64,000 nucleotides of DNA from Hyphomicrobium denitrificans 1NES1 (GCF_000230975.2 NC_021172.1:2170001-2234000); one strand, 5' to 3'; shown: positions 9,108 through 18,152, numbered from the stretch's first letter. The notes: generated by a model from the sequence alone, not told the origin. Translations and numbers: made by a program.

Positions 9108-9197
9108 TTAGATGAGGTCAATCTCGGCCGGAAGGTACGAGGTAACTTCGAGGCCAACTTCCTGCTCACGAACGGCAGGCTTCGTCCAGGTCTTCAT
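9108..9197 (-). CDS. pqqA: PQQ precursor peptide PqqA (orphan copy)
   Basis: A 29-residue reading frame encodes MKTWTKPAVREQEVGLEVTS followed by YLPAEIDLI. This matches PqqA. The conserved Glu-x3-Tyr (E17, Y21), whose side chains become the PQQ backbone after cross-linking by PqqE, is intact, as are the MKTWTKP start and the EIDL-type tail. The ATG is preceded by GGAGGACACC, an excellent ribosome site. No pqqB, C, D or E gene lies in the window; its neighbours are DUF2147 and bolA, and a terminator closes the unit. PQQ is the cofactor of methanol dehydrogenase, fitting a methylotroph. Extra pqqA copies away from the biosynthetic operon are known in methylotrophs and raise precursor supply. 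Confidence 0.93.
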   Translation of the reverse strand: MKTWTKPAVREQEVGLEVTSYLPAEIDLI

Positions 9198-9393
9198 GGT
9201 GTCCTCCATTAGACTTCAGGAACATTACGTCCCTTACATTCAAATTTAACGATGCCGGTCGATAACGTCCAATCGCAATCGCGTGAGAATTTGATCAGAA
9301 TATCTTATCACGAGCCTTGCTTCCGCTGATACGACGCGGCATAGATTCCGCGATTGCTTATATGTGCAAACATCTACCTCCCGGAGGCCACGA

Positions 9394-9630
9394 ATGCCGA
9401 TGCCCGCCCCTGAAATTGAGCGGCTGATCAAAGCGCGATTCCCGGACGCCAGGATCGAGCTTCGGGACCTTGCCGGCGACGACAACCACTGGGCGGCGCA
9501 CGTCGTCTCGGCGGCGTTCAAGGGCAAAAGTCGCGTACAACAGCACCAAATGGTCTACGATGCGCTCGGGGGACGCGTTGGAGACATCCTGCATGCCCTG
9601 CAACTCACAACCGCAGTGTCCGCTGATTGA
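9394..9630 (+). CDS. BolA/IbaG family iron-sulphur metabolism protein
   Basis: This 78-residue protein starts MPMPAPEIERLIKARFPDAR and has the BolA class II-type fold signature. The LRDLAGDDNHWAAHVVS segment carries the conserved His. It is followed by FKGKSRVQQHQMVYDALGG, the helix that docks with monothiol glutaredoxin. BolA proteins partner CGFS glutaredoxins in handling [2Fe-2S] clusters in the cytosol. The grxD-like gene lies 80 bases downstream, giving the usual alphaproteobacterial bolA-grx pair. The start at 9394 is set by GGAGG 6 bases upstream. Confidence 0.93.
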   Translation: MPMPAPEIERLIKARFPDARIELRDLAGDDNHWAAHVVSAAFKGKSRVQQHQMVYDALGGRVGDILHALQLTTAVSAD

Positions 9631-9710
9631 CTTCGCCGGGCGTCTCGCTCACATCTCGCTTGAAATGGGGCGCCGAGGCGGCTGCCCCAGTACTCTTAGG
9701 AACCCAAGAC

Positions 9711-10055
9711 ATGGCTTCTGACCCAGTTCAGCAGAAAATCACCGATACGATCACCAGCAACGACGTCGTACTGTTCATGAAAGGCTCGAAGCAGTTTCCG
9801 CAGTGCGGGTTTTCCGCGACAGCCGTGAAGATCCTCGAGCATCTTGGCGTGCCGTTCAAGGATGTGAACGTGCTCGACGATCAGAGCATTCGCGAGGGCA
9901 TCAAGGCGTTCTCGAACTGGCCGACCATTCCGCAGCTTTACGTCAAGGGCGAGTTCGTGGGCGGCTGCGATATCATGCGCGAAATGTATTCGGCCGGCGA
10001 ATTGCATGACCTGATCTGCGCGAAAGGCATCCCGCACGCCCATCATCACGCCTGA
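9711..10055 (+). CDS. grxD: Monothiol glutaredoxin, Grx4 type
   Basis: This 114-residue cytosolic glutaredoxin has the CGFS active site (FPQCGFSATAV, Cys about residue 34), the GSKQFP lead-in Lys that contacts glutathione, and the cis-Pro loop WPTIPQLYVKGEFVGGCD. Such proteins bind a glutathione-ligated [2Fe-2S] cluster as homodimers or with BolA, and deliver it to acceptors. The C-terminal HAHHHA tail is His-rich and unusual. The ATG at 9711 is chosen over a longer reading from 9627 that overlaps bolA and adds non-homologous residues. A rho-independent terminator follows 26 bases after the stop. Confidence 0.95.
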   Translation: MASDPVQQKITDTITSNDVVLFMKGSKQFPQCGFSATAVKILEHLGVPFKDVNVLDDQSIREGIKAFSNWPTIPQLYVKGEFVGGCDIMREMYSAGELHDLICAKGIPHAHHHA

Positions 10056-10081
10056 GCTCAGACATTCGCGCAACGTTTCAA

Positions 10082-10110
10082 GGCGGGCCGATTTCCGGTC
10101 CGCCTTTTTT
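10082..10110 (+). terminator. Intrinsic terminator after grxD
   Basis: GGCGGGCCG / CGGTCCGCC arms (one mismatch) with a 5-base loop are followed by six T residues. It separates bolA-grxD from the converging RND pump operon. Confidence 0.85.
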
Positions 10111-10116
10111 GTTTGC

Positions 10117-13100
10117 TCAAGCGTGCGGCGGTGTGGCGGACGCGGGCGTTGCGTTGCCCTTGCGCGACCGTCGCCATTCCTCGAAGCGTTGGATGACCAC
10201 GAACATCGACGGCACGAAGATCACCGCAAGGCATGTCGAGGCGATCATGCCGCTGAAAACGGTGATGCCGATCGACTTCCGCGCGGAAGCGCCGGCGCCC
10301 GTAGCAAAAACAAGAGGCGCGACGCCAAGGATGAACGCGAACGATGTCATCAGGATCGGCCGGAAACGCGCTTTCGCCGCCTCGACAGCGGAGTCCATGA
10401 TGGACTTGCCTTCCGCCCTCAGCTCGCGCGCGACCTCGACGATCAGAATGGCGTTCTTCGCAGAGAGCGCGATCAGCAGCACGAGGCCGATCTGAACATA
10501 GAGATTGTTGTCGATGCGCAGACCGAGCATGACGGCAACCGGACCGATCAGCGACAGCGGCACTGCAAACAGCACTGCGAGCGGCGTGTACCAACTCTCG
10601 TACTGGCCAGCGAGCACGAGGTAGACGAGCAGCATCGCCAGCGCGAAGACGTAATAAATCTGGCCGCCGACGAGCTTTTCCTGGAACGACAGCGCCGTCC
10701 ATGACGAGCCGACCCCCGGTGGCAGCGTCTTATCGGCGACTTCGTCCATCAGCCGCATCGTGTCGCCGGATGAAAACCCTTTCGCCGGGACGCCGACAAT
10801 CGAAGCCGATGGATAAAGGTTATACAGACTGATCAGCGACGGCCCGACGGTCGGCGTGATCGTGAGCACGGTGCCGAGCGGAATCATGTCGCCGTTCTGA
10901 TTGCGGACCTTGAGGTTCAAGACTTCATCGGGCGTCATGCGGAAATTGGCGTCGCCCTGGACATAAATTTGAAAGACGCGGCCAAACTTGTTGAACTGAT
11001 CGACGTAGCTCGATCCGAGGTAGGTCGCGAGCGTCTGGAATACCTGATCGGTCGTCAGCAGCAGCGTCTGCACTTTCTCGCGATCGATCGTGACCTTGTA
11101 TTGTGGCGCCGCCGCGCGAAACGGCGTCGAGACGCGCTGGATGGCCGATTGGCTGCTTGCCGCGTGGATCACGGCATTGGTCGAGCTTTCGAGCTTGCCA
11201 AGGTCGAAGCTGCCGTCGCGAAGCTCGATCTGCATCGTGAAGCCGCCGGCGTTGCCGATACCCTGGATGGGCGGCGGCGGCAACACCATGACACTGCCAT
11301 CCTCGATGGAAGACATCTTGGCGTTGAGGCCGGTATAGAGCGACAGGAGATCCTCGCCTTTGCCGCGCTCGCTCCAGTCTTTCAGCATGATGTAGGCGAC
11401 GCCTGCGTTGGCAAGCGAGGCGCTGTTGTCGAGTGGCGAGATACCGGCAATCGTGATGACACGCTCGACGCCCGGGACGGCGCGCGCGATCTGCTCGACC
11501 TGCTCCAGCGATTTCTGCGTGCGACCCAGCGAAGCGCCGTCAGGCAGTTGCACGGCAGCGAGGAGGTATCCCTGGTCCTCGATCGGCAGGAAGCCCGTCG
11601 CGACGCGCGTCATGCCATAGATCGAGCCGCCGATGATCGCCGCCGCGATCAAGGCCATCAGACCGCTATGGTGCACCATTGCGCCGATCAGGCCGGTGTA
11701 CCTGCGCTCCAGCCGCTCGTAGACGGCATTGAAGCCGCGGTAGAAAAAGTTCCGCTTTTCGGGCGGCACGGGACGGCGCAGCCACAACGCACACTGCGTC
11801 GGCTTCAGCGTCGCGGCGTTGATGGCACTGATCAAAGCCGTCGCGGCGATGACGAGTGCGAACTGCGCGTACATCTGACCGGTCAGTCCCGGCAAGAAAG
11901 ATGCCGGCAGAAACACAGCCATCAGCACCAGCGTGATACCGATGATCGGACCCATCAGGGCGTTCATTGCGGCGATGGCCGCATCGTGCCCGGACATGCC
12001 CTTTTCGATGTTGTGAGCGGCGCCTTCGACGACGACGATCGCGTCGTCGACGACGATGCCGATGGCGAGCACGATGGCGAACAAGGTCGAAAGGTTGATC
12101 GAGAAGCCGAGCGCCGCCATTGCCGCAAAGGCGCCGATAATCGTCACCGGTACGGTCGTGGCGGGCACCAGCATGGCGCGCCAATCCTGCAGGAAGACCA
12201 GGATGACGATGAGCACCAGGATCGCGGCCTCGAAGAGTGTCTTGTAAACCTCGTCGATCGCCTGCTGCACGAAAATCGTCGTGTCGAACGGAATCGAATA
12301 GGCGACGCTTTGCGGGAATTCTTTCGCTAACGTCTGCATCTTCCTGGAAACTTCGCGCGCCACATCGAGTGCGTTGGCGCCCGGCGTCTGGAAGATCGCA
12401 AGGCCCGCAGCCTGCTTGCCGTTGAGATTGAAGACCTGAGCATAGGTCTGCGCACCAAGCTCGACACGCCCGACATCGCGCAAGCGCGTCAGGTCGCCGT
12501 TGGTGCCGGTCTTGACGATGACGTTGGCGAACTCGCTCGCATCGTTGAAACGGCTCGAGACGTCGAGCGTATATTGAAACGATTGGTCGCCCGCCGCCGG
12601 GGGCATGCCGATCTGACCGGCGGTCACCTGCTCGCTCTGCTGCTGCAGCGCGTTGATGACGTCCTGGGCATTGAGGCCGCGCGCCTGCATCTTCTCGGGA
12701 TCGAGCCAGACGCGCATCGAATACTGTCCGGCGCCGAAGACGTTGACGTTGCCGACGCCGGGCAAGCGCGCGATCTCGTCCTTCAAGCGGATGGTCGCGT
12801 AGTTGCTGAGATAGAGGCTGTCGAACTTGTCGTCGGGAGACGTCAACGTCACGATCTGCAGGATCGAGGTCGATTTCTTCTGGACGACGACGCCCTGCAC
12901 CTGGACCGATTGCGGCAGCGAAGCCATCGCGGCGGAGACGCGGTTCTGCACCAGAATCTGCGCGTTATCGAGGTTCGTGCCGATGTCGAACGTGACCGTC
13001 AGCGTATAGGTGCCGTCGGAGCCCGAATACGACTGCATATAGATCATGTTCTCGACGCCGTTCACCTGCTGCTCGATCGGCAGCGCGACGGTATCGACGA

Positions 13101-13272
13101 CGGTGCGGGCGCTGGCGCCCGGGTAGCGTGTCGTCACCTGAACCGTCGGCGGAACGACATCCGGATATTGCGCGACGGGCAGCCGGAGCACCGAGACCGC
13201 GCCGATCACGACCATCAGGATCGCAATGACGTTTGCGAGAACCGGCCGCTCGATGAAAAATTTCGAGATCAT
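10117..13272 (-). CDS. RND efflux pump inner-membrane transporter (HAE1/AcrB type)
   Basis: The 1051-residue product is a full-length resistance-nodulation-division transporter. It starts MISKFFIERPVLANVIAI, the family's first helix. Large periplasmic porter loops alternate with two sets of six membrane spans. The proton-relay Asp pair lies in AIGIVVDDAIVVVEG (about residues 405-410), and the C-terminal repeat has YVFALAMLLVYLVLAGQYES. It forms a homotrimer that drives drugs, dyes or solvents out using the proton gradient. It overlaps the membrane-fusion gene upstream by 4 bases (ATGA), so the two are translationally coupled. No outer-membrane channel gene is next to it, so it probably uses a TolC-type protein encoded elsewhere. 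Confidence 0.95.
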   Translation of the reverse strand: MISKFFIERPVLANVIAILMVVIGAVSVLRLPVAQYPDVVPPTVQVTTRYPGASARTVVDTVALPIEQQVNGVENMIYMQSYSGSDGTYTLTVTFDIGTNLDNAQILVQNRVSAAMASLPQSVQVQGVVVQKKSTSILQIVTLTSPDDKFDSLYLSNYATIRLKDEIARLPGVGNVNVFGAGQYSMRVWLDPEKMQARGLNAQDVINALQQQSEQVTAGQIGMPPAAGDQSFQYTLDVSSRFNDASEFANVIVKTGTNGDLTRLRDVGRVELGAQTYAQVFNLNGKQAAGLAIFQTPGANALDVAREVSRKMQTLAKEFPQSVAYSIPFDTTIFVQQAIDEVYKTLFEAAILVLIVILVFLQDWRAMLVPATTVPVTIIGAFAAMAALGFSINLSTLFAIVLAIGIVVDDAIVVVEGAAHNIEKGMSGHDAAIAAMNALMGPIIGITLVLMAVFLPASFLPGLTGQMYAQFALVIAATALISAINAATLKPTQCALWLRRPVPPEKRNFFYRGFNAVYERLERRYTGLIGAMVHHSGLMALIAAAIIGGSIYGMTRVATGFLPIEDQGYLLAAVQLPDGASLGRTQKSLEQVEQIARAVPGVERVITIAGISPLDNSASLANAGVAYIMLKDWSERGKGEDLLSLYTGLNAKMSSIEDGSVMVLPPPPIQGIGNAGGFTMQIELRDGSFDLGKLESSTNAVIHAASSQSAIQRVSTPFRAAAPQYKVTIDREKVQTLLLTTDQVFQTLATYLGSSYVDQFNKFGRVFQIYVQGDANFRMTPDEVLNLKVRNQNGDMIPLGTVLTITPTVGPSLISLYNLYPSASIVGVPAKGFSSGDTMRLMDEVADKTLPPGVGSSWTALSFQEKLVGGQIYYVFALAMLLVYLVLAGQYESWYTPLAVLFAVPLSLIGPVAVMLGLRIDNNLYVQIGLVLLIALSAKNAILIVEVARELRAEGKSIMDSAVEAAKARFRPILMTSFAFILGVAPLVFATGAGASARKSIGITVFSGMIASTCLAVIFVPSMFVVIQRFEEWRRSRKGNATPASATPPHA

Positions 13273-14495
13273 GGGGCGGCTTCCGGCGGCGCTGCGATGG
13301 TCTTGGCGACGGGCTCGATCTTCTCGCCGGGCACAACCGACATCAAGCCCGAGATGACGACACGATCTTCTGGCTTCAGCCCTTTTTCGATGACGCGCAG
13401 GTCGCCGACCTGCTGGCCGAGCATGACCTTGCGTTGCTCAAGCTCGTCGTCCTTGTTGGCGACGAGGACGTAGCGCCCGCTCTGATCGCTGCCGATGACG
13501 CGATCCGGGACGAGCAGCATGTTCGGCTCTTCGGCTCTCGGCACGCGGACACGCACGAAATAGCCGGGCAACAGCGCGCGATCTTGGTTCGGCAAGACGC
13601 CGCGCACCATCAATGTTCCGGTCGCGGCCGTGACGCTCGGCGCGGCGTAATCGAGCGTTCCCTTGTGGGGATAGCCCTGCTCGCTCTGCAGTCCGACCTC
13701 GATGGGGACTTTCTTCAGATCGTCACGCGTCAGGCCGTTGGCGCGCATGCTCGACCTGATGTCCTGCACATCCGTCTCGCTCACGGCGAAATTCACGTAG
13801 ATCGGATCGAGCTGGACGATGGTGGCGAGCGTCGTCGGACTTCCGGCGCCGACGAGCTGGCCCAGCGAAACCTCGCGCGAGGTCACGATGCCGTCGAACG
13901 GGGCTTTGACCTCCGTATAGCTCAGGTTGAGCTTGGCCTGCTCGATATCGACGTCGGACTGCTTCTGCTTGGCAACCGCTGCGTCCTTGGCGGCCGTGGC
14001 CTGATCGAGCGTCGCTTGGCTTGCGATGTTCTTCGCAGCAAGATCGACCTGTCGTTTGTAATCAGCCTCTGCCTTCTTCGTATCGGCAACGGCGCTCGAT
14101 TGGCCAGCCTCGGCCTGCTCGAGCGAAAGCTGATAGGGTTTTTGCTCGATGATGAACAAGACGTCGCCGGCTTTCACCAGGTCGCCGTCGTTATATTTGA
14201 TGGCCTGGATGAAGCCCTGAACGCGCGCGACCAGCGTCGTGCTGTTCACCGCCGCGGTGTTGCCCGTCGCATCGAGGTAGCGCGTGACCGTCTGCTTCAG
14301 AGGCTGGGCGACTTCGATCTTCGGAGGCGGCGGAGGAACGAACGCGTTCTTCTCACCGCAGGCCGACAGCATCAGCGCCAACGCCAGACCGCACGCCGTC
14401 CCGATACCGATTTTGCGTAGGCGCAGCGAAACCGCCATTGAGTTTCGTTTTGCGCCGGCATCTGCCGACGCTCGCGACTGCGTATCGCCACCCAT
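13269..14495 (-). CDS. RND efflux periplasmic adaptor (membrane-fusion lipoprotein)
   Basis: The 408-residue product has a lipoprotein signal (GLALALMLSAC-GEK, Cys about residue 46). It then has the AcrA/MexA architecture: a biotinyl-lipoyl half (VNSTTLVARVQGFIQAIKYN), a long coiled-coil hairpin (about residues 115-185, rich in Ala, Lys, Gln), the second lipoyl half and a beta-barrel domain with GILPNQD-type features. It bridges the inner-membrane pump to an outer-membrane channel. The ATG at 14495 has AGGG 6 bases upstream. An internal ATG at 14438 would still leave a complete lipoprotein signal but has no ribosome site. No dedicated regulator is adjacent. Confidence 0.93.
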   Translation of the reverse strand: MGGDTQSRASADAGAKRNSMAVSLRLRKIGIGTACGLALALMLSACGEKNAFVPPPPPKIEVAQPLKQTVTRYLDATGNTAAVNSTTLVARVQGFIQAIKYNDGDLVKAGDVLFIIEQKPYQLSLEQAEAGQSSAVADTKKAEADYKRQVDLAAKNIASQATLDQATAAKDAAVAKQKQSDVDIEQAKLNLSYTEVKAPFDGIVTSREVSLGQLVGAGSPTTLATIVQLDPIYVNFAVSETDVQDIRSSMRANGLTRDDLKKVPIEVGLQSEQGYPHKGTLDYAAPSVTAATGTLMVRGVLPNQDRALLPGYFVRVRVPRAEEPNMLLVPDRVIGSDQSGRYVLVANKDDELEQRKVMLGQQVGDLRVIEKGLKPEDRVVISGLMSVVPGEKIEPVAKTIAAPPEAAP

Positions 14496-14713
14496 GTGGA
14501 GCCCTGCCAGAGTTTGTAAGCGAATGAGACGTCCCGTGCGAACCGCAAGTTATGTCATTCCCGAGATATCGTACAAGCGCCCGTCGTCGTAATTTCGACT
14601 CCGATGCAAGCGCGAGCGCAATGTCGTCGCAAAGAGGAAACAACGAGGTGGTGAATATTCGGTAGCGCTCGGACGCGTTAAGATCGCGTGCCGTTCGCGC
14701 CGAATGCATGCAG

Positions 14714-15064
14714 CTACATTTGGCCAGGACCGCCAGCGAATGTCGGGCTGGCATCGGGATCGCCCTTGAAGGCGTAGTTTATCGTCGCGGGCGGTTCGGT
14801 CTGGCCACGCCTGCCGCTATACGGTCCCCAGCCTCCACCGTTACCGACACGGCGAGCAGTCTTCGTCGCCATATCGTGCGATGCGTTGCCCACAGTTGCA
14901 GAGGCAGCCCGCGCAGTCGACGCGCCTGACCAAAGCGCGCCCTGCGGCGATAGGGGCTCATTCGAGCAGCCCGACATCAATAATGCGGCCGAGCAGATCA
15001 GCGAAAGGGATGCGGGATTCAAGTTACGACTTCGCAGCAAGCACCGTGCTCCGGCGCATTCCAT
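14714..15064 (-). CDS. Putative small lipoprotein
   Basis: This roughly 116-residue frame has a convincing lipobox (LICSAALLMSGC-SNE) followed by a Gly/Pro/Arg-rich mature part (GNGGGWGPYSGRRGQTEPPA). The start is uncertain. The ATG at 15064 leaves a long n-region, while an in-frame TTG about 14 codons further in would place the signal more normally; longer readings to 15256 look non-coding. I do not recognise the family. It ends about 218 bases before the RND operon start and could share its promoter region, but there is no evidence of a functional link. Confidence 0.5.
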   Translation of the reverse strand: MECAGARCLLRSRNLNPASLSLICSAALLMSGCSNEPLSPQGALWSGASTARAASATVGNASHDMATKTARRVGNGGGWGPYSGRRGQTEPPATINYAFKGDPDASPTFAGGPGQM

Positions 15065-15320
15065 GACGAACGTCGAAGCTCCGGAAATTGCCACCACCTG
15101 CGTGCCCTCGCAAAATCCCGCTTCATATACGGACATTGACTGCCTGATGGAAGCGGAGAAGACACGGTAAAATGCGAGCCGGAAAAGCGGGAACCGATCC
15201 TGGGTAGATCCAACTGCTCTCCCAAGTGCGGCAACTCCGTCCAAATTTATGCTCATTGCCGGTGTTGCCTAGGCAGAGCGTCTCGGAGATGACTTTCCAG
15301 CGATTTGGGCGAGGCCAACC

Positions 15321-16406
15321 ATGAGGCTCAGCGGACGGCGATTTTTTCTGTCGCTTACGATCCTGACCGCAAGCGTCTGCCTCGCGCTTGGCATCACGCT
15401 ACCGATCCTGAAGCTCACGAGCTTCGGGTTCTGGACAACGGAACATTCGCTTCTTTCCACCGTCCAGGTTCTGCTCCACGACGGGCAGACGTTCCTGGGC
15501 CTGATCGTCGTCGTTTTCTCAATCCTGCTGCCGATCACGAAGCTTCTGTATCTGCTGCTTGTCTCGACGTTGCCGCCTGCCGAGATCGTGCGTCACCATC
15601 AGCGGCTCAGAGCACTCGAATGGCTCGGCAAATGGTCGATGCACGATGTGCTCGTACTCGCCCTGACGATCTTCTTCATCAAGAGCCAAGGCGTCTACGA
15701 TGCGTCGAGCCTCAATGGCGTCTACTTCTTCACGGCGGCAGTCGTTCTGATGATCCTTTCTTATGCGTGGATCAGGACGGACGGCATGGCGGCGGCGCCG
15801 GAGATCGTTCCCGTCCTGCCGGAACCGGACGTCGGAACCGCCCAGCGCTCGTCCGGCTGGCGGAATTTCGGCTTGAGCTTTCTGATCATTCTCGCGACGG
15901 TCTTTTTCGCGCTCGGCATCATCATGCCGACGATCCGCTTCACGACGATCTATGTCTGGACGAATGAGCATTCCATTCTGACGATCATGTTCGCGCTGTT
16001 CGAGAACCAGGAATATTTTCTCGCGGGCGTCGTGTTCGCCGTTTCGGTGTTCTTCCCGTTCCTGAAGCTTTTCTATCTGCTGACGCTGATCACCTCGCAC
16101 GATATGCCGGCGGACTTTCGCAAGCGCTCGATCGCGACGATGGAGTGGCTCGGACGCTATTCGATGACCGACGTGATGGTGCTGGCGCTGATGATCTTCT
16201 ACGTCAATTCGTCGGGCTATACGGAAGCGCGCGTGCTGCCGGGCGTCTACTTCTTCGCGGCGTCGGCGTTGATGACGATGCTCGCCTATGGCTGGGCGAA
16301 CGTCGATCCGCCGGTATTGCGACGGCGGCCGAGGCCTGCGATTGGCGGAAACCCGGCGATCTCGATCGCGCCCGATGCGCGTCCGCGACGGCGGCGGCTG
16401 GCCTGA
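15321..16406 (+). CDS. PqiA-like integral membrane protein
   Basis: The 361-residue product has two similar halves (about residues 1-155 and 180-335). Each contains four hydrophobic segments and the PqiA-family signature L-EWLG-[KR]-[WY]-SM-[HT]-DV-[LM]-VLAL (residues about 97-115 and 274-292). PqiA/YebS proteins sit in the inner membrane beside MCE proteins that move lipids to the outer membrane. Unlike Escherichia coli PqiA, no zinc-ribbon cysteines are present (the chain has a single Cys), and no pqiB/MCE gene follows. The start at 15321 fits the first helix. Function is assigned by family only. Confidence 0.85.
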   Translation: MRLSGRRFFLSLTILTASVCLALGITLPILKLTSFGFWTTEHSLLSTVQVLLHDGQTFLGLIVVVFSILLPITKLLYLLLVSTLPPAEIVRHHQRLRALEWLGKWSMHDVLVLALTIFFIKSQGVYDASSLNGVYFFTAAVVLMILSYAWIRTDGMAAAPEIVPVLPEPDVGTAQRSSGWRNFGLSFLIILATVFFALGIIMPTIRFTTIYVWTNEHSILTIMFALFENQEYFLAGVVFAVSVFFPFLKLFYLLTLITSHDMPADFRKRSIATMEWLGRYSMTDVMVLALMIFYVNSSGYTEARVLPGVYFFAASALMTMLAYGWANVDPPVLRRRPRPAIGGNPAISIAPDARPRRRRLA

Positions 16407-16409
16407 TCT

Positions 16410-16528
16410 CCCTCTCCCCGTTCCCTGTACTTCGAATGGGGAGAGGGTTGGGGTGAGGGGTAGCACAACATCTGAAGCAAGCGGCCGCCCCTCACACTAA
16501 CCCTCTCCCCGCAAGCGGGGAGAGGGGA
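16410..16528. repeat. CCCCTCCCC-type palindromes (family 1), two copies
   Basis: The PqiA-rpsD gap carries two hairpins. The first, 16410-16460, has CCCTCTCCCCGTTCC and GGGGAGAGGGTTGGGGTGAGGGG. The second, 16489-16528, has CCCCTCACACTAACCCTCTCCCC, a GCAAGC loop and GGGGAGAGGGG. They are head-to-head, as is also seen at 56816-56931, giving a composite inverted pair. Confidence 0.75.
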
Positions 16529-16549
16529 TGAAGGGCTGCGATCGCAAAT

Positions 16550-16575
16550 AAAAAGGCCGCTCGAAAGCGGCCTTT
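16550..16575 (-). terminator. Intrinsic terminator downstream of rpsD
   Basis: On the minus strand AAAGGCCGCT and its complement enclose a TTCG tetraloop and are followed by five T residues. It is about 110 bases after the rpsD stop. The DNA between (16590-16680) is dense in small GC hairpins with no gene. Confidence 0.85.
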
Positions 16576-16686
16576 GAATTCGGAAAGTCTTCGGCCGCAG
16601 GCCGAGAGCCCGACCGGGCGACGGCGCAAGCGCCGCCCCCCGCGGAGCTGGCCCGCGCAAGGCGCGGCATAGCCAGCGCGAGCGAA

Positions 16687-17304
16687 CTAACGCGAATAGA
16701 ATTCGACGACGAGGTTCGGCTCCATCTGAACCGGATAGGGCACGTCCGAGAGCGCCGGAATGCGCGTCAGCGATGCCGTCATCTTGTTGTGATCGGCGTT
16801 GACGTAATCCGGCACGTCGCGCTCGGCGCTCTTGATGGCCTCGAGGACCAGCGCAAGCTGCTTCGCCTTTTCCTTCACCTCGACGACGTCGCCAATGCGC
16901 AGGCGATAGCTCGGAATGGTCACGCGCTTGCCGTTGACCGTCACGTGGCCGTGGCTGACGAACTGGCGCGCTGCGAACACGGTCGGGACGAACTTGGCGC
17001 GGTAGACAAGCGCGTCGAGACGGCGCTCAAGAAGGCCGATCAGGAGTTCCGAGGTCGAACCCTTGAGGCGGGACGCCTCATCATAGGCAGCGCGGAACTG
17101 GCGTTCCGAAATCGAACCGTAATAGCCCTTGAGCTTCTGCTTGGCTTTGAGCTGCTGGCCGAAGTCGGACAGCTTGCCGGAGCGGCGCTCGCCATGCTGG
17201 CCGGGACGGCTCTCGCGGCGATTGAGCGGGCTCTTCGGGCGGCCCCAGATGTTCTCGCCGAGGCGGCGGTCGATCTTATGCTTGGCGCGAATGCGCTTGG
17301 TCAT
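16687..17304 (-). CDS. rpsD: 30S ribosomal protein S4
   Basis: This 205-residue S4 is a primary 16S rRNA-binding protein that starts assembly of the 30S body. Typical features are [20 protein letters not shown] at the start, the [20 protein letters not shown] segment, and the S4 RNA-binding domain [30 protein letters not shown] with FVSHGHV. The C-terminus [10 protein letters not shown]-type ending ([10 protein letters not shown]) is standard. The N-terminus has none of the zinc-binding cysteines of the C+ form. It is a single-gene unit with its own terminator, as in other alphaproteobacteria. Confidence 0.98.
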   Translation of the reverse strand: MTKRIRAKHKIDRRLGENIWGRPKSPLNRRESRPGQHGERRSGKLSDFGQQLKAKQKLKGYYGSISERQFRAAYDEASRLKGSTSELLIGLLERRLDALVYRAKFVPTVFAARQFVSHGHVTVNGKRVTIPSYRLRIGDVVEVKEKAKQLALVLEAIKSAERDVPDYVNADHNKMTASLTRIPALSDVPYPVQMEPNLVVEFYSR

Positions 17305-17442
17305 CTTCTAGCACTCCATGAGTTGAGGCCCCGCAGGCCGGAATGACCGGCGCGGCCGTGGAGCGCCCCCTCCTCTACCCTCGTCAGAGGGCCGACAGGC
17401 ATGGACCTTCGACAGTCCCGCCACGGGTGCGCGGAAATCAAA

Positions 17443-17463
17443 CGCGGGCCTGAGGGCCCGCGC
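17443..17463 (-). terminator. GC hairpin terminator of the 17514-18152 gene
   Basis: CGCGGGC and GCCCGCG flank a short loop, followed on the minus strand by TTTGATTT. It lies about 50 bases after the stop codon of the upstream minus-strand gene. Confidence 0.65.
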
Positions 17464-17513
17464 GGAATGGTTGATAGTGGCGACCGGCCGTCCCGTCAAC
17501 GACCTATTCGCCG

Positions 17514-18152
17514 CTATTTCTTCTCGACGGCCGTCTCGCTGACCGAGCCGGTGGCCGTCGGGGCACCCTGGGCCTTCGGCTTGTCTTTATAGAGGTCTGC
17601 GATCGCGCTGACCGGAGGACTTGCCGCGACATAAGCCGTAATCAGCTCCTTAACCTTCTTTTTCTGCTCGTCGGTGCAGGTCTGGGCCGGCTCTTTCTTT
17701 TCATCGACGACAACTTCTTTGTCGCCCTGCTTCTCAACCAGCCGGATACGGCCGGTCAGCAGCATGACCGTCGTGAGGTGAAGCTGGCTGATGTAGACCA
17801 TCTGCTGCGGCGTCCACTTCTTCTTCACCTCCTCGCGCCGCATCAGCGCCCGGTGGTTCTGAATCTGGTCGTCGCGAAGATCGCAAATCTGAGCGTGAGC
17901 CGAGAGACGGCCAGCCTTGATAACTTCGCGCGCAACGTCCAGCGGCACAAGGACCTGATCCTTCTTCGTCTTATCGATGACGATGACGGTCCCGTCCGGC
18001 TTGGAGAACTGTTGAGGCGTCAGCGACCAAGCATATTCCATGAACGATTTGACTGCATGTTCACTGAGATCCTGCGCGCCGGCCGACGCCACACTCCCCA
18101 CAAGCGCCAGCGCAGCTACGCCCGCCAACACCACCCCCGCCCTAATGTTCAT
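17514..18152 (-). CDS. Exported protein of unknown function
   Basis: The 212-residue product has a Sec signal peptide (MNIRAGVVLAGVAALALVGSVASAGAQ). The mature chain is helical and Lys-rich, with two cysteines (QICDLRDD and AQTCTDEQ) and sequences such as WSLTPQQFSKPDG and KKWTPQQMVYISQLHLTTVML. Two ATGs lie two codons apart. GGAG abuts the first (18158) but sits 6 bases before the second, so 18152 is chosen. I do not recognise a named family. It is monocistronic, between rpsD and trmJ, and is probably periplasmic. Confidence 0.8.
   Translation of the reverse strand: MNIRAGVVLAGVAALALVGSVASAGAQDLSEHAVKSFMEYAWSLTPQQFSKPDGTVIVIDKTKKDQVLVPLDVAREVIKAGRLSAHAQICDLRDDQIQNHRALMRREEVKKKWTPQQMVYISQLHLTTVMLLTGRIRLVEKQGDKEVVVDEKKEPAQTCTDEQKKKVKELITAYVAASPPVSAIADLYKDKPKAQGAPTATGSVSETAVEKK

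Noticed and set aside
10969-12330. 453-codon plus-strand frame over the RND pump gene
   Set aside because: Antisense to the conserved AcrB-type protein; a classic shadow of a long GC-rich gene.
16410-16528. Repeated CCCCTCCCC blocks considered as a CRISPR-like or tandem array
   Set aside because: Copies are palindromes in head-to-head pairs without regular spacers and are scattered singly through the genome segment.
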